From: Macrotrachela quadricornifera
Lineage: Eukaryota > Rotifera > Eurotatoria > Philodinida > Philodinidae
Direction: 5' to 3'
Length of the DNA stretch: 64,000 bases
Assembly (NCBI GenBank): GCA_022393335.1
Contig: JAJEKB010020302.1
Coordinates: 415,714 to 479,713 of the forward strand
The stretch's first letter is position 1; the number at the start of each line of letters is the position of its first letter. Shown one piece after another: positions 24,697-35,986 of this stretch. The notes beneath the pieces were generated by a model. That model had not been told where the DNA came from and did no database searches. It saw only the letters and a program-made list of their open reading frames with translations. Position numbers and translations under genes: made by a program.

Positions 24697-25610
24697 TACC
24701 ACTTCATGCCAGTTTGATAGATATCCCTCCAAATGCCAAATGGAATAAGAATGGTCAAACAGTAGGAGGACAAGATCCAACACTCTCTCACCCCTGGGGT
24801 ATATATGTGGATGATGAACAAACAATTTATGTTGCTGATTGTTGGAATCATCGTATTGTCACATGGAAATCGGGTGAAACAAATGGACAAATAGTGGCAG
24901 GTGGACATGGACAAGGAAATGGTACTCATCAATTGAATGAACCAACAGATGTGATCGTGAATAAAGAGAGCGATAGTCTTATTATTTGTGATCAGGAGAA
25001 TGAAAGAGTAGTTAGATGGTCTCGTCAAAATGGAACAAGTGGAGAAATAATTATTTCAAATATCGCTTGTCGGAGTCTGACATTGGATGACAATAGATTT
25101 CTCTATGTCACTGATATTGACAACGATGAAGTAAGAAGATATCGAATGGGTGAATCCAAAGGAATAGTGGTGGCAGGTGGAAATGGAGAAGGAAATCGTC
25201 TTGATCAGCTCGATTGCCCTCGCTACACATTCGTCGATCGAGAACATTCAGTATTTGTGTCTGACAATGAAAATCACCGCGTGATGAAATGGAAAGAAGG
25301 TGCAAAAGAAGGTATTGTTGTTGCTGGTGGACAAGGAAAAGGAAATAGTTTGACGCAATTGTATCATCCTAATGGAATTGTAGTTGATCAATTGGGTACT
25401 GTTTATGTAGCTGATAGTTTTAATCATCGAATTGTACGTTGGTCTAAAGGAGCGCAAAAAGGAAATGTTATTGTTGGTGGAAATGGTAAAGGAGCACAAG
25501 CAAACCAACTCAATTATCCTACAGGATTGTCATTTGATCGACAAGGTAATCTCTATGTTGTTGATAGTTTGAACAGACGAGTACAACGATTTAACATTGA
25601 AATACCATGA
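24697..25610 (+). CDS. NHL-repeat (beta-propeller) protein, 3' exon; first exon not found
   Basis: A TTCTTTTAG acceptor ending at 24696 opens this exon, and the frame runs from PLHASLIDIPP to TGA25608-25610. There is no ATG at its head, so an upstream exon is missing from this annotation. About six NHL repeats are visible with the pattern hP.GI.vD..g.vYVAD..NhRiv.W. Two of the clearest are HPWGIYVDDEQTIYVADCWN and HPNGIVVDQLGTVYVADSFN. They are separated by VAGG.G.GN..[DT]QL linkers. NHL propellers mediate protein or RNA contacts; in rotifers such proteins are very common and often extracellular, but no signal peptide is visible here. If no 5' exon exists, this is a truncated copy. Confidence 0.8.
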
Positions 25611-26040
25611 AATTAATGGGATGAACTGATAAAAAAACTTTATTTATTTGCAGTTATTCATTAACATTTTTTGATTGCTGTGTAATTTTAAGTGGAACGA
25701 AATAAATGAATTGATATATATTTATATTCACGTGCGCGCACGTGATCAGAGAGACCCTGATTGTTGGAGGCACAAAAGCCAACAGCGGCAAGACAATGTA
25801 CGTACATAAGAGGTCTTTCCGTTGTCTTTGTCCAACAAGAGCAGTATCTCTCTGGGTTGAATTAATGTAAAAAACGTACATTAATTCAACGCTAAAAGAA
25901 AAGTAGCTAGAAGAAACAAACAGTACTCACCCTCACACTCTTGGAAAAAAATTTTGGGTGGAAACAAAATATACTACTCTCTCTGTTCCAATGTAACAGT
26001 AGTATGTTTATTTCCGAAAAAAAGATATGTGAATGTTCAC
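25611..26040. other. no gene; short palindromes
   Basis: Intergenic sequence containing CACGTGCGCGCACGTG at about 25731-25746, a perfect 16-bp palindrome, and a CGTACATTAATTCAAC repeat near 25860-25895. Confidence 0.4.
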
Positions 26041-26714
26041 AAGAGACTTTATGAGCATATCGAGCATCCGTCAATAGGGTCATTTTATGGTAAAAATTGA
26101 CATATAAGGTTTTGTATATCAATCGATTCCTCACACAAAATTGGGGTTATGAAAAATTTCTTAGGCTCCTGTGATGTAATTTGACGGAGTTACAGACATT
26201 GAAACAAGGAAAAGTCAAGAAAATCACGAAAAAGTGTTACCTGCAGTGTACCTCCAGTGTTTGGCTTGTATCTTTGCCATTTCTTTTTTACGTTTCATTT
26301 GAGCAACGTCTCATCGAGAAGAGCATGAAAAACTGAACAAAATGCAGAGGTTCTGAGAAAAAGTTGTTTTTCGATATCAAGTCCCAATTTTTTTATGAAG
26401 ATAAAGACTGCATTTTGTTCAGTTTTTCATGCTCTTCTCAATGAGACGTTGCTCAAATGAAACGAAAAAAAAATGGCAAAGATACAAGCCAAACACTGAA
26501 AGCACACTGCAGGAAACACTTTTTCGCGATTTTCTTGACTTTTACTTGTTTCAATGCGTATAACTCCGTCAAATTACACCACAAGAGCCTGAAAAAATTT
26601 TCATAACCCCAGTTTTGTGTGGGGAATCGATTGATATAGAAAAACTTATATGTCAATTTTTACCATAAAATGACCCTATTGACGGATGCTCGATATGCTC
26701 ATAAAATCTCTCTT
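26041..26714. repeat. foldback (MITE-like) element with about 305-bp arms
   Basis: The arms 26041-26347 and 26408-26714 are reverse complements with scattered differences. Paired blocks include ATCGAGCATCCGTCAATAGG with its complement near 26680, and CTGAACAAAATGCAG with CTGCATTTTGTTCAG at the loop. The loop is only 60 bp. It has no coding capacity. A transcript through it would form a very long hairpin. Confidence 0.85.
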
Positions 26715-27412
26715 AAACTTTTGTCTTAGGCTATATATATATATATATATGAAGGACAAATAAAACATTAATTAATCTTTATTTCTCTTAAAATAAAGAA
26801 TAAAAAGAAAAATTTCACCATTAAAATACTAACCTTATATCGTGATGCAAGATGCATATTTCCAGAAAAAAAACAAAATAAAGAATTATTTTTATTAAAA
26901 TAAAAAGCAAATTTCTTTTATGAGATTATATAATACAAATGAAGGCTAGGCATTAGTTCAATAAGCTCAATCTGAAATTTTTTGATCTGAAAAATTAGTC
27001 ATCATTAAATTTTTTTATTAGAAATCTTTTATTTCGTTATTTTATTGTTTTTAATCTGAACCAAAAATCTGTAGGATTTCTATTTTCAAAAAAGAATTTT
27101 GTTACCTTAATTTTTGTAAGGAACATATTTTGTAGCAATAAATGGGTACCCATGTAAATATTTTTTGCCTCAAAATGCGTCTGAAACGCGTTTCATTTGC
27201 GTGTGGAACGCTAAGAGTGAACGCGTCTAAGCGCGTCCCCAGTGAAACAAACGAAGGGTTTAGACGCGATGTTTTGAGAAACGCATCTGAACGCGTTTAT
27301 AGTTCGACTTGTGTTCAAACGCACTTTTAGCAAAAAACGCGTCTCAAGTGAAACATTCGAAGCGTCTGAACGTGTTTCATAAAAAATCCAAAAATTTTGA
27401 AAAATATATTCG

Positions 27413-27488
27413 AATCCATCTCAGATTCGAACTGAGTCACCATCATCAACATTTTTCGATTGTCTTAGTCTACCTTGGTAGATGGATT
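27413..27488 (-). other. tRNA-like segment (probable tRNA-derived relic)
   Basis: On the minus strand the segment is exactly 76 nt. It has a perfect 7-bp acceptor pairing (AATCCAT with ATGGATT) and a perfect T-arm (CTCAG-TTCGAAT-CTGAG). A D-arm-like CTAAGAC is present. The D-stem and a 5-bp anticodon stem do not form, so it is not called as a functional tRNA. It lies inside the ACGCGT element. Confidence 0.35.
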
Positions 27489-27504
27489 AAATTTTACCTT
27501 AAGT

Positions 27505-27579
27505 AATGACGATCAGATTTCAACAGATGAACCAGTGATCAGAAGTCGTTCATACACACCACTGAGCTATACTAGCTTC
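27505..27579 (-). other. second tRNA-like segment with A-box match
   Basis: The minus strand contains TATAGCTCAGTGGTGTG, an excellent internal A-box (TAGCTCAGTGGT). About 30 nt downstream is a weakened B-box-like GTTGAAATCTG. Acceptor pairing is poor. It sits next to the first tRNA-like segment in the same orientation, suggesting tRNA-derived (SINE-like) sequence in the element interior. Confidence 0.3.
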
Positions 27580-28575
27580 AAATCTTTTCTTATTTAAAAT
27601 AAAATCTATTTGAATGCGAATTTCATCGATTAAATACTTCATTTTCATAAGATGTACTTTTTTCGAAGTTTAGATATTTAACACATAATATGATTTTTCA
27701 TTTATCTTTTTAAATAATTTTATTATTTTTTAATAAAATAATATCTTTTTTTATTGTCTACTGCATGCGACTAATATTATGATTTTTTTTCATTTTTTCG
27801 GTCACATGATAAATAATTTTATCGAAGAATTTAATTAATAAATAATTATTCATATAATCTTTTAATCGGATTATATGATGAAAAGTTCTTAATATTCCTA
27901 AAATGGTAATATTTAGTATAATTTGCGAGAAGAGTTACGGATAGCTGAAAATTATCACATTATTGTTTTATTATTATATATAGAAACTTTAGAAAAATAT
28001 GGATTCTTTGCTGTATGTGTGATTGAACTTTTGTATATTTTAAAATCATCCTGACATTCTTTATTAAGAAGTTTAATGAAGTTTAGATGAATAAAATATA
28101 TGTAAACGGATGATTTCGATTACGTAGTTAATTATTTTAGAACAGCAATTTTTGCGTAAAGTCGCATCTGATTAACAAGAACTAAACGCAAACAAACGCG
28201 CTCGAAAGCATGAGTGCATTCTAACGCACTCGAAAAAATATTTGAAATACGTTTAAATGCAATTAGTAAACAAGATGCGTTTAAACGCATTCAGCTTTTC
28301 CTAGAAACGTGTTGAGACGCGGCTCATATTTTTTCTGATTGCGTTTAAACACGTTATGTGGGAAAACTGCGTCCAGACGCGTTTCGATATTTTTTCTAAC
28401 CGCATTTCAACGCGTTTCATATTGAAAATGCGTTTGAATGCATTGTGGAATGGTTTTTAATCGCGTGTGAACGTGTTTTATTGTGAAACTGCGTTTCAAC
28501 GCATCGACTTTTCGTTTCATGTTTACATGGGTATATATATGTACTACATTTGTTGTAGAGATGTCCTGATTTTAG

Positions 28576-30973
28576 GTGGTAATGATGATCTACGTGACGT
28601 CGAATGTCAGAAAATAATTAATAATTTAAATGAAGCTGGTGGTTATGATGATAATGATGATGATATATCACCTTTTTACCAACAATTATTAACAAAAATT
28701 AAAGTTAATGATACAATTTTTAATGTCACTGATGAAAATGAATAAATTGAAGGTCAAGGTAGCATTGATGTTATTGTAGATCAGCATATTGATGGTCAAG
28801 AACGTACGGTGGTCATTATTCAACATGCTAAAACAGCTGGAATACCAAATGTTTTAATTGGAGTTCTTGCCATCGAAATAATAAGTAATAAAAGATGGTT
28901 TACAGTTGATCAATTGGTAGCAGAAAATTATAAAAGTAAGATAGAATTATTTCTCATCATTAAAAAAAACTGAGAAACTAGTCAATTAAAATTTGAGTCT
29001 TAGTTATAGAGTTGAGTTTTGGATTATGAATTATTTTCAAATCGATTGAATCCAATTATTATAGTTTAATTCCTTAGCGTCAATATAGATCTTTTTCAAA
29101 TATACGCTGAAAAAAAATCTTTGAAAGTTAGATTTTTTATCACATTTCTCAATATGATCTTACCGACTGCATAATATTTATGATCAATGAAAAACTATAA
29201 TTGAATTGCTAATCTTCTCGTAATTCATTTATGTTTCTTTCTTCATAAAAAAAACTTTATTCTTTTCAACGATTGCAAGAGATCCCTTTTAAACTCTCAT
29301 TTAAATATATAATTTAATTTCATGAAGTATTTCATAAGATTTTTCAATATTCAATTAACGAATTAACAATTGAATTTCTATTCAATTATGGTTATTTATT
29401 AATTTAATATATATAGAAATATATTTAATTAAAAAATTTAAATAATCAGTCATACAACCAATATTGTTAGTGAAATACATAAATAGCAAATATTTACTGA
29501 TTAGAAAATAATCAATAGTAAAACTATAATTGTTATTTTAGAAAACCTTCATTAATTTATAAAAATAATAAAGATTTTATTATATAATTAGAATAATTAA
29601 ATTATTTTATTCAAAAATAATTCTGCCTTTAATTATTAATAACTTCCAAGAAAGAATAAACTTTATGAGTTTTATAATTTAATAAAATCTTATGAAATAC
29701 TTTAAAGCCTTACTAAAATTTGAAATTGCGATTCCTCTTAACTATTCCTCTTAACTTAAGAATTACTTTTTTGAAAGATTTTTTTTTATGTTGCTTATTT
29801 ATCCATATTGATAAAATAAAAGCAACTATATTTATTTATGTGAATTCGAAGAGAATTGAGAATTTCAGAAGAATGAAATCCTCATGAGATTTTTACAAAT
29901 ACTTCTAATAAGAAGAACAATACCATTGAAACAACTTATACTGTTTTAGCAAAATTCATTGGTGATTTATATTAGAAAATCAATCGAGAGCAAGATTTTT
30001 TAAAATAACTACAATGAATCGTGTACAGAATTTACTCCCGCGGGATTTACTGCAATTATTTGAAAGAGCCACGACCGGCATCGTCCTTGCTCAATGGACT
30101 CACCAGGTGGCTTATTCAAGGTTGTGGTTGCTTCAAATATTTGCAAGTTTTCATGATTCATTTCAAGACTTTTCTATAGATTTGAATGATAAGTTTAATT
30201 CAGAAATCTTCTTAAAAATATACCCTGCTAAGCCCCCATGTGTTCAACATTATTTAACTATATTTGTTCTTAGATACAACATCAGCTGAATATAATTTCT
30301 TGATCGACGTAACACAACATTTTCAATCACATTCAAAAGCCTTAGGTGGTATTGAAGTAAAAGATAATGTTGCATTGGATCTAATCAACTATGGTCGTCA
30401 GCTTTCTGCACAAATTAATCAAAAATATTCTTCAAAACAAAAGAAATTAACAGATAATGATCAAGAAATGTGCAAGGTAGAAATTTTATACTTCTTATGA
30501 GCAAGAATTTTCTATATAGTACTTATAATATTTTATAAATATTTTTGTCTTTCTTTGGGATTGAAAATCATCAATTCTGATCAAGAACTCGAGTAGAACT
30601 TGATCAATTTTAATCATTCTATCTGATGCTATTATCTCACTTAATGAAATATATTTAAAGTGTATAGTATAATCAAAAAATTCAAGAGTTTACCAAATTG
30701 AGATTTTTTTTTAATCATATTTCATCTATTTCAGCAATATTATTAGATAGAGTGATTAAAATTAACTAAATTTCAAGCGAATTATTGGTCAGATCAATTG
30801 TTTAAAGTATCGCAAATACACTATCTTTATTGGAAAAGATCAAAAATATGTTGATTTTTATAATTGTTTGATGCATCTTGAATATTATTTTATAGAGCTT
30901 GGTATCAAAAACTAATGATAACGGTGAAGATGACGATGTTGATGATGATGATTATGACGACATGAATTTTTAA
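28576..30973 (+). pseudogene. unidentified spliced gene, 5'-truncated, with an in-frame stop
   Basis: Three exons join in consistent phase: 28576-28935, 30274-30476 and 30896-30973 (TAA). The acceptors are GATTTTAG, GTTCTTAG and TTTTATAG, and the donors GTAAGA and GTAGAA. The conceptual protein contains ILGGNDDLRDVECQKIINNL, QHAKTAGIPNVLIGVLAIEI and ISNKRWFTVDQLVAENY. It ends in an acidic tail of D/E/Y residues (DDDVDDDDYDDMNF). I do not recognise the family. A TAA at 28743-28745 interrupts exon one, where CAA (Gln) would restore the frame. Exons upstream of 28576 are missing, and the ACGCGT element ends only 44 bp before this exon. The 1.34-kb second intron holds a coding-like frame at 30014-30289 that fits no phase. 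Confidence 0.55.
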
Positions 30974-31216
30974 AAGTAAACAAAAAACAATTTTTTATCA
31001 CAACAATAAAACAACATCTTTACATTAAATAAAAGAAAAAAATTACTTCATTATGTTCATCAATAAATATGAGGGCATAATAAAGACAAATTGATAAGAC
31101 ATAAGAATCCCAGAATACAGTCATACAGTGGCATATGAAGGCCCAAGGATGCCGCAAAATAATAAAACTTGATGACCTAAGTGTACCTCGAAATAATAGC
31201 CAACGAGGATCTAAAG
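30974..31216. repeat. short tandem-like repeat carrying TAATAG words (hAT insertion site)
   Basis: The flank before the hAT element (CTCGAAATAATAGCC..GAGGATCTAAAG) continues in the same style after it at 35109-35205 (TTCTAAATAATAGCATATGAG, TCTCTAAATAATAGCATGTGA). The hAT element therefore landed in a small repeat array with the unit word CTAAATAATAGCAT.TGA. Confidence 0.5.
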
Positions 31217-31423
31217 ATACTTCTCAGAGATGGACGGGGCAGCAAAAAAGTCGCACCGCCACCGCCCCGCCCCGCCCCGTCAATAAAGTTTCGCACCGCC
31301 ACCGTCCCGTCAATTCAGCAATGAAACCGTCACCGCCCCGCCCCGCCCCGCGCCGCCTTGTGTAAAGTCCGTTTTCAGAGGTCATTTATTCATGAAATTT
31401 TTAGTAGCTTTTTATAGTTACTA

Positions 31424-33150
31424 CACCAATCGACGATCTTGCCCTATTCTTTCCAGGTTCTTGTTTTTCTTTACTTCCAGACAAGATTCTTGTATTCAGG
31501 CAAGATTCTTTCCGACAGGAAAGTAAAAAGAATCTTGTCTGGATCTTAAGATGATAAGAATCTCGGCTGATAAATCAGAAATAAAAGAATCAGGCAAGAA
31601 TCATAAGATAATCAAGATATATTTAACGTTCAGACAAGAATCTTTTTCTTTCCTTTAAAAAAGAATCTTGTCTTAAGTTCAAGACGAAAAGAATCTTGTA
31701 TGAAAATTATGAAAAAACAGAAACTGGAAAGAAATATAAGATATTTTAAATTTCTTACTATTCAGACAAGATTCTTTTAATAGGAAAGAAAAAGATTCTT
31801 GCCAGCTTTCCAAGATCGACGACACGTGATGTCATCTTTGTATGATCAAATATATAAATGCAATGTCTGAACGTTATTTATTCATTAATGATTCGACAAG
31901 AAGTACAATTCACTTTGTATATATACTTTTCCTAAAGCGTTCATTTAATTCAAACGACATCTAACAAGTGATTATTTCAATTGTATGTATAGAAAACGTT
32001 TCCATTCAATATCAAGAAAACAATGGAATATGTGATATCTTTTTGTTCCATTATTTTGTGAAAAATTATACTTATTGAACACATTTCGATATTTTACTAA
32101 TTCGTACCCTTCTATTTTATTTTTTTTTAGATTCTTCAGTATCCACAAAAGTTTTTTTTTTTATGGACGAAAGAAATCTCGATTCGTTCAAGAAATTATT
32201 GTTTGATAATGCTCGTCGTAATGTAGATAATATCTATATGCATTTTGTCTTTTCGACTCAAATACTATTTTTTTAGGGTCGGCACCACATACAGGTAAAC
32301 AACGTCGATGGCGTGCTAAGAAAAAAGATCAACGTCATGATATTCAATTATCTCACAATCATTTACCAGTTGAACACTTTGTAAATAACTTAGTTTAACC
32401 AAGCTAGCTCAAAATATAAATTTTTACATCTTTCTTTTTTTTTAGAATGAATCACATCCATACTCATCTGATGTCATAGAAAATTTTGAAAATGATGTTA
32501 CTATGGATAATCGAATTTTTGATGATAATATGGTTCTTCATGATTCACCTATGGATGATACACATGCTGATGATGCACATGCTGGTATTACATTTAATGA
32601 TGATACACTTGCTCAGGCTTATATACTTAATGATGAAGATTATAATTATGGTTATGATTTTAATCCGAATTTGGCTCAATCAGCTGGTAACATAAAATTA
32701 ACTGAAACTGCTTTAATAACATATGAAATTAAAAGTATTTTTTTGTTTTTTTTACATTTTTTTTGTACATGATGTGCGAAGGTCATAATAAAATGATATG
32801 AAAAAGAGTAATAATAATCTACAAAAGGGTTCTTTAATATGACCAGAATCAGGCAAGAAATACAAAAAATAAGAAACAGACAAGAATCTAGGAAAAAAAG
32901 AATCAGGCAAGAACATCAAGAATAATAAGAATCAGAGAAGAATTCAAGAAAAGCAAGAATACAAGAATCTTGTCTGGAGGAGAACTTCTTGCCTTACCAG
33001 ACAAGATTCGGTCTACACAAATCTTGTCAGAAAGGCAAGATCTGTTTTTTCAGGCAAGAATTTTGTATAGAAGGAATGGAAAAAGAATCTTATCTGAAAA
33101 TCAAGAAAAATAAGAACCTGGAAAGAATAGGGCAAGATCGTCGATTGGTG
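31424..33150. mobile_element. 1727-bp TA-flanked element with AAGATTCTTGTCTG subterminal repeats
   Basis: Terminal inverted repeats of at least 48 bp with one mismatch begin CACCAATCGACGATCTTGCC at each end. TA flanks both (31422-31423 and 33151-33152). The subterminal zones 31440-31810 and 32830-33120 are packed with AAGAATCTTGTCTG/CAGACAAGATTCTT in both orientations, well over ten copies. The central part carries a spliced ORF on the plus strand. The element is nested in the hAT-type element. A stray cluster of the same motif occurs at 38100-38240. Confidence 0.8.
32163..32772 (+). CDS. small spliced ORF inside the AAGATTCTTG element, function unknown
   Basis: Exons 32163-32217, 32277-32380 and 32446 onward join in phase. 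The donors are GTAATG and GTAAAT; the acceptors are TTTTTTAG and TTTTTTAG. The product starts MDERNLDSFKKLLFDNAR, then has a basic stretch (GKQRRWRAKKKDQRHD) and a long acidic/His-rich C-terminal part (MDNRIFDDNMVLHDSPMDD, DEDYNYGYDFNP). Read through, it stops at 32772. A donor at 32687 (GCTG|GTAACA) suggests a further exon. Exon starting codons are ATG at 32163, or earlier through the T-run. The family is not recognised. The basic-then-acidic layout is compatible with a nucleic-acid-binding regulator. It lies between the two subterminal arrays and could be element cargo or an accessory protein. Confidence 0.5.
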
Positions 33151-34199
33151 TATCGCACAGTCCAATGAAAACGAGCCAAATTTTACTTTCTATTGTTCTT
33201 CGTACGATCTGAAGCATCTGTCCTAAATTTTTTTTACGAAACGATCGGTCACATAATTCTCTACAAGAATATATAAGGACATTTGACATTGAGTGGAGCT
33301 CTGAAAAAATTCTACGAATATTATTGGAAAGGCTCAACATGCTTAACTCTTTAAACCTTTTTTTTTAGCAAAAATGAACATTTTTCTTTTCTTTTGTTGA
33401 TTGGTGCTTTCAGGATATCAAAAGCTAATTAACCGTTCTTTTAGTTCTAGAAAAGTTCTGTTTTAAGACTGTGATAAAAAAATTTTCACATTAGAGCATA
33501 TAACGAAAGATAAGGTTCTCTTTCTCTCAGATTTTATTTAGAAAATTGTATTTTATGAATACTAGTCTCATATTATTTGAGAAAATTTGCATATAAAGAT
33601 CATAAATGAATCCTTTTATCTTCTTTTGTCTTATTTTGAAGAGAAAGAAATGGCATCTAGCATTCGGACATCAAAAGTAAAATATGTTGCTTTTTCGATT
33701 GAAAAAGCAAAATAAACTAAATTATAGTCAATTTGAACACAATTAAAGCAATTATTTGTTAATTTATAATACATATTTGGATGAAACAGATTTCATGCTA
33801 TACTACGAGAAACCTCCATTTAACTGTTGAAGAGAAAAATGTTTACCTTTTTGATTTTTAAGTATATGCATATGAAAAATAGTCCATGGACTTTTAAGAA
33901 GAAATATAAAAAGTTGGGTACGTTGGAGTATCATAGTATTGCATTTGGAATATTTTCATACTTCTATTCGAGATCAAATGTCCTTATGTATTTCTGCAGA
34001 GAGTTTCACGGCGCATTTTTTGTGAAAAACTTTGGAAAGATACGTTTGAAACCATACGCAGTAAAATACAAAATAAAGTTCGGCTGGCTTTTCTGGCCTA
34101 CCAGATATTATATTTATTCAGATGGGAAGACATAATTTAAATATAGGATGATCCAGAAATAATAATACGACAACGAAAAATTTAAGTATCTATGCTTCT

Positions 34200-34870
34200 G
34201 TTTATTTAAACGGGCTCATTTTTGATTGGTAGTAACAGTCTACTTAAATTTTTCCATCCGGATAATATAAGTAAATCCTACTGTTAAATATTTTAGTTGA
34301 CGTCAAGAAAGCAACATCAATAGTTGTCGAGTGAGAAAAATACATATGAAATATAGCGTAGAAAAATTTCAATTGTCATGTGGCAGATTGACTTAAAAAA
34401 ATTTATGCAAATCTTCTACATACCATATTGATGTACATATAGAAAATTTACTATGCTAGGTACTGTGAATGCTAGAACTTGTGCCTAATAACTAAAATGT
34501 GTATCCAAAAGCCTTTGATTATTCAGTTGACAATCAGCAAAACTCGATACTTCATATCTGAAAAGTCGAAATATTTTAATTGCAACCTTTTAAATTGACT
34601 GATTGAGAAATTTTTCTGTACATCCATATAGCATCATTCAGGAGATTTATTTGAAATTTTTAAAGTTATTCTGTTAAATGAAAACTGAAAATCATCTACA
34701 CAATACTTCATATATATTTTCCTTTCTCGATAACTAGCAAAGCTGCTTTCTTGACATCAACTAAAATATTTAACAGTGCAGGATTTATACTTAGATTATT
34801 CTAATAGAAAACAATTTTTAACAGAGTTCTACTACCAACAAAAAGCTGAGTTCATTTAAATGAATAGGGG
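34200..34870. repeat. foldback repeat inside the hAT-type element
   Basis: Blocks at about 34205-34315 (TTTGATTGGTAGTA, CTACTGTTAAATATTTTAGT, GACGTCAAGAAAGC) pair with blocks at about 34740-34865 (GCTTTCTTGACATC, ACTAAAATATTTAACAGTGC, TACTACCAACAAAAA). The copy is imperfect, non-coding and MITE-like. Confidence 0.6.
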
Positions 34871-35116
34871 TGGAGATATTTAAATGTCTCATTGTCATGT
34901 TATTGTTTATATTCTACTATTTATTAAGATAAAGTTTCGAAATAGAAAAGCAAAAATTTAAGAAAAAAATCTTAAAAGACTTAATACTATCAAGAGGCGG
35001 GGAAACCGCGAAATTTCGCAACGCATCGCAACCGCCCCGCCCCGCCGGCGGGGCGATACGGGGCGGGGCGTGGCGGGGCGGTGTCACACCGCACCCCGTC
35101 CATCTCTGATACTTCT

Positions 35117-35986
35117 AAATAATAGCATATGAGGACATACAGGTGTTTCCAAGGAGTAGGCAATGATGACTCCAATGTATCTCTAAATAATAGCATGTGA
35201 CGATCCAGTCTCCCAATTCTAAACTGGAACTAGTGCGTTTCTATTCCCATTTATTCCTATCCATTCCCAACCATTCGCAGCCATTCACAACCATTCCGAT
35301 TAGTCGTTTCCCCCTTGTATGACACTGATTGTAATAGAAATCTATCAAAAGCTGCAATTGCTACAATATAGACAATCGTAAGTACGCCGCATTTGTCGCA
35401 TGATACGGCGCTTCCTGTTGAATATGACCAATTACAAATAACTCTTTCTAATTTATAATTAGTGAATTTGCAGGACGAAGACTTAGCCATAGAAAAATTT
35501 CCTTGACTATAAGTCAAAATCTAAATCCCGAAATGGACGGTTTGTTTGTGTGTTATTTTACGCAGGGTCAAACGAACATCATTTTCCCAGTTTTATCATA
35601 GTGGTCGAGAAAATATGTTCTTGGATTAGATCATAAGTTAACAGAGCGTTGCCATCAGAATCGATTACAATACCATATTGGGAACGAGCAAGACGTACAT
35701 AAAGATTTATCGCATCATCTTAGTTTATGCGGTTGGAAAACAGATACATACATGCTAGAAGACTCTCGACAGTCAAGTAACCCAGTGAATTGCTTCAATG
35801 CACGTTACTTGTTACTACAGAGTTATAGTCAACTAATGAAACCTTTAGCAAGATCGAAATCTAGACCTTGGTATGCTGTACACACATCCTCATCCCATCA
35901 TTCCTTTTCCCTCCTTTTTATTAACAATAAGGATCATATGTATTGTGTCATGCACGAGAGACTTTTTTATTTAAACAAAAGACAGT
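35117..35986. other. intergenic with (CCATTCCCAA)-like microsatellite
   Basis: A degenerate 10-bp repeat (CCATTCCCAA/CCATTCGCAG/CCATTCACAA) lies at about 35255-35304. Downstream frames at 35257-35517 (minus) and 35752-36012 (plus) look weakly coding but have no supporting splice signals or family. They are not called. Confidence 0.4.

Larger units (their letters stand above)
27149..28531. mobile_element. 1383-bp TA-flanked element with ACGCGT subterminal repeats
   Basis: The left end is CCCATGTAAATA and the right end, read inward, is CCCATGTAAACA. TA flanks both ends (27147-27148 and 28532-28533). Just inside each end (27170-27375 and 28175-28505) lie more than a dozen copies of a palindromic motif around GAACGCGTTT/AAACGCGTTC. 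These are CpG-rich and unlike the AT-rich surroundings. The centre (27400-28150) is AT-rich and non-coding, apart from two tRNA-like segments. The superfamily is not recognised. The right end lies 44 bp upstream of an exon of the next gene. Confidence 0.75.
31225..35108. mobile_element. 3.88-kb hAT-type non-autonomous element with perfect 8-bp TSD
   Basis: The termini are CAGAGATGGACGGGG at both ends in inverted orientation (15 bp perfect). Both are flanked by ATACTTCT (31217-31224 and 35109-35116), an 8-bp target duplication diagnostic of hAT transposition. The ends are extremely GC-rich: iterated CCGCCCCGCC at 31250-31365 and CCCCGCC/GGCGGGG at 35025-35090. No transposase is visible, so it depended on a partner. 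Inside it lie a second element (31424-33150), a foldback at 34200-34870, and an inverted pair of a diverged repeat (33160-33330 against 33940-34110). The exact duplication indicates a recent insertion. Confidence 0.88.

Noticed and set aside
31135..31365. Proline/arginine-rich 76-codon frame
   Set aside because: It is a translation of the CCGCCCCGCC terminal repeat of the hAT-type element.
33101..34135. Two similar frames, minus at 33101-33340 and plus at 33827-34135
   Set aside because: Their similarity comes from an inverted pair of a diverged DNA repeat; no protein family is recognised.
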